Notes under the pieces: model-generated
The model's database searches: none
Told to the model about the DNA's origin: nothing
Seen by the model: the letters and a program-made list of their open reading frames with translations, nothing else
Made by a program: the position numbers and the translations under genes
Shown: in pieces, positions 18,704-25,329 of the stretch
Numbering within the stretch: position 1 is the first letter of the stretch
Layout of the letters: each line of letters begins with the position of its first letter
Source of the DNA: Micromonospora sp. RHAY321
GTDB lineage: Bacteria > Actinomycetota > Actinomycetes > Mycobacteriales > Micromonosporaceae
NCBI RefSeq assembly: GCF_023896955.1
Contig: NZ_JAMHIW010000010.1
Span: 124,001-188,000 of the forward strand
Reading direction: 5' to 3'
Length of the DNA stretch: 64,000 bases

Positions 18704-19459
18704 GTGGGCGGCACACCGGAGCAGGACGCCGGCCGGGCCGCGCCGGGCGCGGACAAGCAGACCGGGGTCCCTGGCGGGCCGGCTGGCGGCGAGTCGTTGG
18801 CGGATCTGCTGGGCGGCCGGCGGGGTGCCGTCGATGCCACGCTGCCACCGCTGGCGTTCGCGGCGGGCTGGCTGCTCGGCGGCGAGTCGCTGTGGGCCGG
18901 GGTCGGCGCGGCGGTGGCCGTCGGCGGGGTGGTGGCCGGTGTGCGGCTGCGTCGCGGTGACCGGCCGCGCTCGGTGCTGATCGGCCTGCTCGCCGTCTGC
19001 GTCGCGGCGTTGATCGCGCTGCGCACCGGCCGGGCCGAGAACTTCTTCCTGATCCAACTGCTCTCCAACGCCGCCAGCGCGTTGGCCTGGGCGGTCAGCA
19101 TCGTGGTGCGGTGGCCGCTGCTCGGCGTGCTCGTGGGTGCGGCGCTGGGTCAGCGGACCAGGTGGCGGCGCGACCCGGTGCTGCTGCGCGGGTACGGCCG
19201 GGCGAGCTGGGTGTGGACGGCGACGTACGTGCTGCGGGTGGCGGTGTTCGTGCCCCTGTACCTGAGCGGGCAGGTGCTCGCGCTTGTGGTGGCCCGGGTC
19301 GCCCTGACCTGGCCGCTGGTCGCGGCGGCTCTGGCGCTGAGCTGGGTGGTGCTGCGCCGGTCGCTGCCGCCCGGGCACCCGGGGTTGCGTCACCCGGTCA
19401 CCGATCAGCCGGCCCCACCTCCCGCGCCGAACCCGGGGGCGTTGCCGAGGGGCAAATAA
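18704..19459 (+). CDS. DUF3159 family membrane protein
   Basis: 251 residues from GTG 18704, preceded by GAGGAGG; GTG 18698 is an alternative. A polar N-terminus is followed by about six hydrophobic helices (AFAAGWLLGG, SVLIGLLAVCVAALIAL, and others), with RGYGRASWVWTATYVLRV near the centre typical of DUF3159. Function unknown. A hairpin lies immediately after the stop. Confidence 0.85.
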   Translation: MGGTPEQDAGRAAPGADKQTGVPGGPAGGESLADLLGGRRGAVDATLPPLAFAAGWLLGGESLWAGVGAAVAVGGVVAGVRLRRGDRPRSVLIGLLAVCVAALIALRTGRAENFFLIQLLSNAASALAWAVSIVVRWPLLGVLVGAALGQRTRWRRDPVLLRGYGRASWVWTATYVLRVAVFVPLYLSGQVLALVVARVALTWPLVAAALALSWVVLRRSLPPGHPGLRHPVTDQPAPPPAPNPGALPRGK

Positions 19460-19461
19460 GT

Positions 19462-19493
19462 GGAGAGGCCGCCACGGGGGGAGCGGCCTCTCC
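19462..19493 (+). terminator. Hairpin after DUF3159 gene
   Basis: GGAGAGGCCGC (19462-19472) pairs perfectly with GCGGCCTCTCC (19483-19493) around a 10-base loop, two bases after the stop codon. No T-run follows, which is common in high-GC actinobacteria. Confidence 0.8.
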
Positions 19494-19634
19494 GGTGACG
19501 TACGTTACTCCGTCGCCGTCACCGGTGTGATCCCGTGACGGCCCGAATTTCTGGGCTTTTTCGCGGCAGCCTCCAGTCCGGGCGGTGGGGCGGGCCGACC
19601 GATCCGCTGCGTTGGCCGGATGGCCGGCCCACCC

Positions 19635-19659
19635 CGGCCTGACCGTGGGAGTCAGGCCG
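19635..19659. terminator. Second hairpin between convergent genes
   Basis: CGGCCTGAC (19635-19643) and GTCAGGCCG (19651-19659) form a perfect 9-bp stem with a 7-base loop, midway between the DUF3159 and GH48 stops. It may serve either strand. Confidence 0.55.
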
Positions 19660-19699
19660 TTCGCCGGCCGGGTCCCGTTCCCCCGGCCCCGGCCGGACC

Positions 19700-19735
19700 C
19701 CGGGAGTGGGCGGCGCGCACGCCACCCACTCCCGG
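19700..19735 (-). terminator. Hairpin after GH48 gene
   Basis: The 15-base arms 19700-19714 and 19721-19735 (core CCGGGAGTGGG/CCCACTCCCGG) pair with a single mismatch and a 6-base loop, seven bases past the GH48 stop codon on the minus strand. Confidence 0.75.
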
Positions 19736-19742
19736 AGGGCTG

Positions 19743-22643
19743 TCAGCCGTTCGGGAACAGGTTGCCGTAGTCGGCGTACGCCATGGCGACGTCGGCCTGC
19801 GCCCAGAACCGGTGGTAGTTGAAGCTGGGCTCCGCCCCGCCGTTCAGGTACGCCTGCACCTTGGGCCAGTCCGGGTCGTTCTTGTAGAAGGACCGGATGT
19901 CGAGGAAGCTCTTGCCGGCGGCGATGGCGTCGCCGTTGGGCATCTTCCCGGTCCAGCCCGGCGGGACGTAGAGGCCCTGCCCGCTGGCGGCGTCGTAGGT
20001 GTCATCGAAGCGCCGGTAGTCGCCGCGCTTCTCGGTGGTGGAGACACCCTTGGCGTCGCTGGCCGCGTGGAGCGCGTCGAGCAGACCCTTGGCGGTGTTC
20101 TTGGCCGCCACGTTGCCCGACCTGGCGGCGTACGCGATGAGGGTTCGGGCGTAGGCGGCGGCGACGCCGACGTCCTGCCCCTTGACGGTGACCTCGACGT
20201 GCAGGTCGGTGTTGGGTTGCGGGCTGGCCGGGTTCCAGGTGGTCGGCTGGCCGGTCCACTTCATGTCCGACGGGATCGACCAGTTGGCGCCGACGGTGGT
20301 GTTGGCGATCGCCCAGGGCACCCACTTGTCGAGCAGCGCCTTGGCCTTGGCGTTGCCGGTCTGCTGGTACAGCTCGGCGATCCGCTGCATCGACCAGGCC
20401 TGCATGCCGAACCACTGGTTGGACGGCGGGTCGTTGTAGACCGGGTCGACGTCGTAGTACATGCCGTAGAAGGTGCTGGTGCCGGCTGGCGGCTGGCCGT
20501 AGTTGCCGCCCCAGCTGTTGGTCGCGCCGCCGGCGATGCCGCCCTCGGCGGACTGCAGCCAGGTGTAGAACTCCAGCTGCCGTTCGAAGCTCTTGGTCCA
20601 GTCGGCGACGGCGGTCGGCGACTGGGGCTTGAGCTCCGGGGTGTTGGTCAGCGCCCAGGCCGCGAACGGGTTCTGGTAGCCGAAGTGGTTGTGGCTGGAG
20701 CCGATCCGCCAGGACCAGTTCTGGCTGGTCTCGTACGCTCCGCCCCAGGCGTAGTACCAGGACATCAGGTAGTGCGCGGAGTCCTTGCCGCTGCCGGCCG
20801 GGCAGGCGCTGGCGCCGACGCAGTTGCCGATCTTCTTGAAGTACTTGTCGAACATCGAGTAGCGCAGGTAGTCGCCCATCTTGGCGGCCTTCGCCACGGT
20901 GGCCGCGACGTCGGCCTGCTTGCCCTGCGCCTTGGCCCAGGTCAGTGCCCAGTACGCGGCCTGCACGGCGCGGGCGTCGGCGTCCGGGGCGTTGGTGTAC
21001 TTCCACTGCTTGGCCGGGGCCGCCGACTCCTTGACGAACAGGTCGAGGTAGCCGTACTGACCGCCGGCGGTGAACGTGTCGCAGGACGGCTGCGGAACGG
21101 TCTCCCAGACCGACTCCTGGGTGCCCCGCTGGAACGTGTTGATGTACGCGGGCCGGGTGGTCTTGTCGCCGCAGCGGCCGAAGCCGTACGTGTTGTCCAC
21201 GTCGATCAGCCAGTGCATGCCGTAGATGTCACCGGTGCCGTAGGTGGACTGGAGTTCGCCGCGCAGCGGGTCCTGACCGACCGGCACGTTCGCCTCCAGG
21301 GCGGACGGGTACTGGCTGGGCAGGTCGTGCTCGGCGGCGTACTGGGCCGTGCCCGCGGCGCCGGCCGTGGGCTGATCGGCGTGGGTCGGGATGATGTACT
21401 TTTCCATCACCGTCCAGGCGTTGTTGAACGGTGCCCAGTTCTGCGTGACGCGGCCGTACTGGGCCTCCAGCCAGAGCCAGAAGCTGAACGCCTCCGAGGT
21501 GGTCTCGTGCCCGTGGTCGGGCGCCTCGACGATCAGCGTCTCCACCGAGTGGTACGGCACGCCCTCGGGGCTGAAGTACCCCGAGTTCTTGATCTTGCCG
21601 TACTGGTCGAGGAAGCGCGCGGTGTAGACGTTGTCGCCGCCCGGAACGTCGTTGTCCGCCTCGGTCGCGGTGACGGCGAGCGGGGCGTAGCCGGTCGCCG
21701 AGGCGGTGACGGTGGCGGTGCCGCCGGCGGTGTCGGCGTCCTCGGCCGCCGCGACGGTGACCGCGACCCCGGTGTTCCAGTTGCTCGGGGTGAGGCTGAC
21801 CGTGGCGGGCGAGACGGTGATGTCGGCGTCGCCGGTGCGGGTCAGGGTGACCGGCACGGTGGCCGCCGGGGCGGCACTGAGCTTGAGGTTGACCGTGGAG
21901 CTGCCGCCCTCGGCGACGGTGACCGCCGACGGCGTGGCGATCAGGGTCGGCCCGGAGGCCGCGCCCACGGTGAACGACTTCTCGGCGGTGGCGCTGAGGT
22001 TGGCGTTGTCGTACGCCTTGGCCTGGACGGTGTAGGCGCCCGCCGGCAGGTCTTCGAGGGTGTAGCCGTACGGGGCGGTGGTGTCGGTGTTGACGAGCAG
22101 GCCGTTGCGGTAGAACTCGACCTTGCTGATGGTCCCGTCCGGGTCGCTGGCGGTGGCGGTCAGCGGCACGTCGGCCGGCGCCTCGAACGGGCCGGCCGGC
22201 ACGGTGAGGCCCACGGTCGGCGGCTGTTGCGGCGCGCCGCCGCAGGTGACCCCGTTGACGGCGAACGAGGTGGGCTTGGCGTTGGTGCCGGTGTAGGAGC
22301 CGTTGAAGCCGATGTTGGTGCTGGCACCGGTACCGAGGTTGCCGTTCCACGACTCGTTGGTCGCGGTGACCTGGTTGCCGGTCTGGCTCCATCGCGCCGA
22401 CCAGCCCTGGGTGACCCGCTGGTTGCCGGGGAAGGCGAACGTCAGCGTCCACCCGGTGACCGGGTCGCCGAGGTTCCTGATCGTCACGTTGGCGCTGAAG
22501 CCGGTGCTCCAGTCGTTGGTCGCGTAGACCACGTCGCAGGCGGGTGCGGCCTGCGCGGCGCCGGCGGGCAGGGTCACCCCGCCGGCGGCGAGCGCGGCGG
22601 CGGCGATGATCGCCACTCGACGGCGTCGTGCCAGATGTCTCAT
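19743..22643 (-). CDS. Secreted GH48 cellobiohydrolase with CBM2
   Basis: 966 residues from ATG 22643, with GAGGAGA upstream on the minus strand. A twin-Arg-rich signal peptide (about 1-33) ends near AQAAP. Domain order: a CBM2-type cellulose-binding module (about 34-137, bounded by Cys), an Ig-like domain (about 143-235), a Calx-beta-like domain (about 238-330) and the GH48 catalytic domain (about 335-966). GH48 is recognised by VYTARFLDQYGKIK, HETTSEAFSFWLWLEAQYG and DIYGMHWLIDVDNTYGFG; the Glu of TSEA corresponds to the family's proposed acid. GH48 enzymes release cellobiose processively from cellulose chain ends. Two CebR-like operators lie upstream, and the divergent beta-glucosidase would process the product. 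Confidence 0.96.
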   Translation of the reverse strand: MRHLARRRRVAIIAAAALAAGGVTLPAGAAQAAPACDVVYATNDWSTGFSANVTIRNLGDPVTGWTLTFAFPGNQRVTQGWSARWSQTGNQVTATNESWNGNLGTGASTNIGFNGSYTGTNAKPTSFAVNGVTCGGAPQQPPTVGLTVPAGPFEAPADVPLTATASDPDGTISKVEFYRNGLLVNTDTTAPYGYTLEDLPAGAYTVQAKAYDNANLSATAEKSFTVGAASGPTLIATPSAVTVAEGGSSTVNLKLSAAPAATVPVTLTRTGDADITVSPATVSLTPSNWNTGVAVTVAAAEDADTAGGTATVTASATGYAPLAVTATEADNDVPGGDNVYTARFLDQYGKIKNSGYFSPEGVPYHSVETLIVEAPDHGHETTSEAFSFWLWLEAQYGRVTQNWAPFNNAWTVMEKYIIPTHADQPTAGAAGTAQYAAEHDLPSQYPSALEANVPVGQDPLRGELQSTYGTGDIYGMHWLIDVDNTYGFGRCGDKTTRPAYINTFQRGTQESVWETVPQPSCDTFTAGGQYGYLDLFVKESAAPAKQWKYTNAPDADARAVQAAYWALTWAKAQGKQADVAATVAKAAKMGDYLRYSMFDKYFKKIGNCVGASACPAGSGKDSAHYLMSWYYAWGGAYETSQNWSWRIGSSHNHFGYQNPFAAWALTNTPELKPQSPTAVADWTKSFERQLEFYTWLQSAEGGIAGGATNSWGGNYGQPPAGTSTFYGMYYDVDPVYNDPPSNQWFGMQAWSMQRIAELYQQTGNAKAKALLDKWVPWAIANTTVGANWSIPSDMKWTGQPTTWNPASPQPNTDLHVEVTVKGQDVGVAAAYARTLIAYAARSGNVAAKNTAKGLLDALHAASDAKGVSTTEKRGDYRRFDDTYDAASGQGLYVPPGWTGKMPNGDAIAAGKSFLDIRSFYKNDPDWPKVQAYLNGGAEPSFNYHRFWAQADVAMAYADYGNLFPNG

Positions 22644-22902
22644 GTGCGCGGTGTCTCCTCGGACCAGGCCGGGTTGGTCCCGGCGAGGCGCCTGCCCGCG
22701 AGGGTGGTGGTGCGCGGGGAATTCGAGGCGCCGGGAAGGTGGTCGCCCCGGGCCCGGCCGGGGATCGGCGGTGCGGCCGGCGCGGGACGGGTCCCGTCGG
22801 CCGTGTTCGGGTGACCGTGACCGGAGTACGTGCTCCCGGCTGCCCTCGGTGGACCCGCGCCACGCGATGTGGCTCCTGTCGCGTTGAATCGACAGTCTGC
22901 CA

Positions 22903-22916
22903 TGGAAGCGCTCCCA
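22903..22916. promoter_or_regulatory. CebR-like operator 1
   Basis: TGGAAGCGCTCCCA differs from the palindrome TGGGAGCGCTCCCA by one base. That palindrome is the known cellulose-utilisation operator bound by CebR, a LacI-type repressor released by cello-oligosaccharides. Probably controls the GH48 gene. Confidence 0.85.
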
Positions 22917-23013
22917 CAACAAGCGCGCGACGGGACGCAGCAGAGCCTTGTTTCGATCTCGTTTTGGGTCTTTCACAAAGCCGTGACGGGGGTTACAGTC
23001 GCAGCATCGTCGA

Positions 23014-23027
23014 TGGGAGCGCTTCCA
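23014..23027. promoter_or_regulatory. CebR-like operator 2
   Basis: TGGGAGCGCTTCCA, one base from the CebR consensus. The palindrome extends into CGA/TCG flanks, giving 20 bases of near symmetry. It is placed between the divergent genes, 111 bp from operator 1, so looping or control of a second promoter is possible. Confidence 0.82.
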
Positions 23028-23239
23028 TCGATGAAGGTTCCAACAAGAAGATCACCGGGACCGTCTCTGACGGGCCCCGGGGAACCAGCCCGAGGGCCGA
23101 CGACGGGCCAGCCCGGACGCCGTCGTCAGCCATCATCCCGCCACAGGGAGGGAGGTGGAACCAGAGCCACTCGCGTGGCCCGGCTCCCGCGCGACACGCA
23201 CGGCAGGACCGACATTCCGCCCGTGTGTGTGCAGTTACG

Positions 23240-23272
23240 GTGGGGACGGGGGTTGCCCTCCCCCGTCCCCAC
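23240..23272. terminator. Strong hairpin within the divergent region
   Basis: GTGGGGACGGGGG (23240-23252) pairs perfectly with CCCCCGTCCCCAC (23260-23272) around a 7-base loop. No gene ends here. It may end a leader transcript started near operator 2 or insulate the beta-glucosidase promoter. Confidence 0.7.
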
Positions 23273-23299
23273 ACTAAACCCCCGTACACGATGGGAAAA

Positions 23300-23341
23300 G
23301 AGGCCGACGGGACAGGCGCACCGCGCCGCCCGGTCGGCCTC
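23300..23341. terminator. Second hairpin in the divergent region
   Basis: GAGGCCGAC (23300-23308) and GTCGGCCTC (23333-23341) pair perfectly. The 24-base interval can form an inner GGCGC/GCGCC-type stem. Function unassigned. Confidence 0.4.
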
Positions 23342-23431
23342 GTTCGCTGTCCGGGGTCCGCAGCACCTCAACCCGCCACTGCCGGCCGACACGACGGCCG
23401 GCTGACCGGGCTCGCCGCCCCTGGCCTATCC

Positions 23432-23445
23432 TGGGAGCGCTCCCG
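23432..23445. promoter_or_regulatory. CebR-like operator 3
   Basis: TGGGAGCGCTCCCG, one base from consensus, 38 bp before the GH1 start codon. This is the position expected for direct repression of the beta-glucosidase gene. Confidence 0.88.
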
Positions 23446-23482
23446 AATCTCGGCGGTGGCCCCGTATCCACGAGGAGAATCC

Positions 23483-24826
23483 ATGTCGATACCTACCGGG
23501 CCCGCCGGCCCGCTGCGTTTTCCCCGCGACTTCGGCTGGGGCGCGGCCACCTCCGCGTACCAGATCGAGGGCGCCGCCAAGGAGGACGGCCGCGGCGAGT
23601 CGATCTGGGACACCTTCAGCCGCGCCCCCGGGCGTACCCGCAACGGCGACACCGGCGACGTCGCCGCCGACCACTACCACCGGTACGCGGAAGACCTCGA
23701 CCTGATGCGCGACCTCGGGCTGCGCAGCTACCGCTTCTCGATCTCCTGGCCGCGGATCCAGCCCGACGGCACCGGCACGCCCAACCAGCGCGGGCTCGAC
23801 TTCTACCGCCGCCTCCTGGACGGTCTGCACGAGCGCGGCATCGCGCCGATGGCCACCCTGTTCCACTGGGACCTGCCGCAGGCCCTGCAGGACGCCGGCG
23901 GCTGGGAGTCGCGCGACACCGTCCACCGCTTCGCCGACTACGCCAACGCGGTCTTCCGTGCCCTCGGCGACCGGGTGCCGGTCTGGCTCACCGTCAACGA
24001 ACCCAAGACCGTGGTGCAGAACGGCTACCTCAGCGGCCACCACGCGCCCGGCCGGCAGGACCCGGACGCCGCCTACCTCGTCGCCCACCACCTGCAACTC
24101 GCCCACGGGCTCGCGGTCCGCGCACTGCGCGCCGCCGGCGGCACCGGCCGGATCGGACCGGCGCTCAACCTGCACCCCTGCTACGCCGCCGACGACTCGC
24201 CGCAGGCCGCCGCGGCCGCCCGGCTCTACGACGGGTACGAGAACCGCCTCTACCTCGACTCACTGCTCAAGGGCAGCTACCCGCAGGACGTGCTGGCCGA
24301 CCTGGGCCCGCAGAGCCGAATGGTCCGCGGCATCCAGGACGGCGACCTGGCGATCATCTCCTCGCCGGTCGACCTGCTCGCCGTGCAGTACTACACGCCC
24401 ATCTACGTCACCGCCGACGGCGGCACCGAGCACCGCTGGTCGACCTCCGAGGCCGAGTGGCAGCAGATCTACCCCGACGGGATGTACGACATCCTGACCC
24501 GGGTCACCCGCGACTACGGCCCGATCCCGCTCACCGTCACCGAGAACGGACTGCCCACTCCGGACACCCTGGCAGCGGACGGCACCGTCGACGACACCGG
24601 CCGGATCACCTTCCTGCGCGACCACCTCGCCGCCGTCCATCGGGCCATCGCCGCCGGGGTTCCGCTGGAGAGCTTCCACGTCTGGTCGCTGCTGGACAAC
24701 TTCGAATGGGCCGAGGGGTACGACCAGCGCTGGGGACTGGTCTATGTGGACTACGCCACCCAGCGGCGGGTGCTCAAGCGCAGCGCCCACTGGTACCGGT
24801 CGGTCATCGCCGCCGGCGGCCTCTGA
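23483..24826 (+). CDS. GH1 beta-glucosidase, cytoplasmic
   Basis: 447 residues from ATG 23483 with ACGAGGAGA upstream; no signal peptide. The GH1 N-terminus FPRDFGWGAATSAYQIEGA is clear. The acid/base Glu is E173 in TVNEPK and the nucleophile is E354 in VTENG. The C-terminal LLDNFEWAEGYDQRWGLVYVDY is diagnostic. The enzyme hydrolyses imported cellobiose or cello-oligosaccharides to glucose, which would also remove the CebR inducer. The upstream operator supports this role. No cebEFG importer or cebR gene is in the window. Confidence 0.96.
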   Translation: MSIPTGPAGPLRFPRDFGWGAATSAYQIEGAAKEDGRGESIWDTFSRAPGRTRNGDTGDVAADHYHRYAEDLDLMRDLGLRSYRFSISWPRIQPDGTGTPNQRGLDFYRRLLDGLHERGIAPMATLFHWDLPQALQDAGGWESRDTVHRFADYANAVFRALGDRVPVWLTVNEPKTVVQNGYLSGHHAPGRQDPDAAYLVAHHLQLAHGLAVRALRAAGGTGRIGPALNLHPCYAADDSPQAAAAARLYDGYENRLYLDSLLKGSYPQDVLADLGPQSRMVRGIQDGDLAIISSPVDLLAVQYYTPIYVTADGGTEHRWSTSEAEWQQIYPDGMYDILTRVTRDYGPIPLTVTENGLPTPDTLAADGTVDDTGRITFLRDHLAAVHRAIAAGVPLESFHVWSLLDNFEWAEGYDQRWGLVYVDYATQRRVLKRSAHWYRSVIAAGGL

Positions 24827-24850
24827 ACGGGGCCGCCCGGTGCGGCCGGA

Positions 24851-24890
24851 CCCGGACGGCTCGGCTCAGGTGAGCCGGTGACCGTCCGGG
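24851..24890. terminator. Nested hairpin between convergent genes
   Basis: CCCGGACGG (24851-24859) pairs with CCGTCCGGG (24882-24890), and inside it CGGCTCA (24862-24868) pairs with TGAGCCG (24871-24877). It sits between the stops of the GH1 and roadblock genes. Confidence 0.7.
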
Positions 24891-24906
24891 GCACGGCCGG
24901 GCCTTC

Positions 24907-25329
24907 TCAGCGGGGCAGCGCCTGCTGCAACTCCGCGCGCAGCGCCGGGGTGAGCATCTCCCCCGCCTGCTTGGCCAGCCGGGCCATCTCGTAGCCGACC
25001 ACGCCGATGTCCGCGTCACCCGCGGCCAGCGTGGCGAGGATCGACCCGTCCCGCACCTGCATCACCAGGAAGTAGCCCCGGCCCATCTCGACCACCGTCT
25101 GCTTGACGACGTCACCGTCGAACATCTGGGCCGCGCCCGCGGTGATGCTCATCAGGCCGGAGGTCACGGCGGCGAGCTTGTCCGCGTTGTCGCGGGGCAG
25201 GTTGTCGGAGATCGCCACCAGCAGCCCGTCGGAGGAGACCACCACCGCGTGCGCCACGCCCGGCACCCGCTCCGCGAAGGCGCTCACCAGCCAGCTCAGG
25301 TCCCGTGCCTCCTGGCTCAACGTCGTCAC
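24907..25329 (-). CDS. Roadblock/LC7 domain protein (CvnB type)
   Basis: 140 residues. DLSWLVSAFAERVPGVAHAVVVSSDGLLVAISD, the central GLMSITAGAAQMF and the FLVMQVRDGSILATLAAGDADIG stretch are typical of actinobacterial roadblock proteins, the second component of conservons. Those proteins bind small GTPases (CvnD). The GTG start (25329) overlaps the kinase stop as GTGA. The DUF742 (CvnC) and GTPase (CvnD) genes that normally follow are missing: the next gene is the convergent beta-glucosidase. Confidence 0.93.
   Translation of the reverse strand: MTTLSQEARDLSWLVSAFAERVPGVAHAVVVSSDGLLVAISDNLPRDNADKLAAVTSGLMSITAGAAQMFDGDVVKQTVVEMGRGYFLVMQVRDGSILATLAAGDADIGVVGYEMARLAKQAGEMLTPALRAELQQALPR

Larger units (their letters stand above)
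22644..23482. promoter_or_regulatory. Divergent control region of GH48 and GH1 genes
   Basis: 839 bases without a convincing gene. It contains three CebR-like operators (22903-22916, 23014-23027, 23432-23445) and two stable hairpins (23240-23272 and about 23300-23341). The 260-base distance from the nearest operator to the GH48 start implies a long leader. Precise -35/-10 boxes could not be assigned. Confidence 0.7.

Noticed and set aside
19620..22814. Plus-strand open frame of about 1,060 codons opposite GH48
   Set aside because: Antisense shadow of the cellulase; the opposite strand has signal peptide, CBM2 and GH48 motifs.
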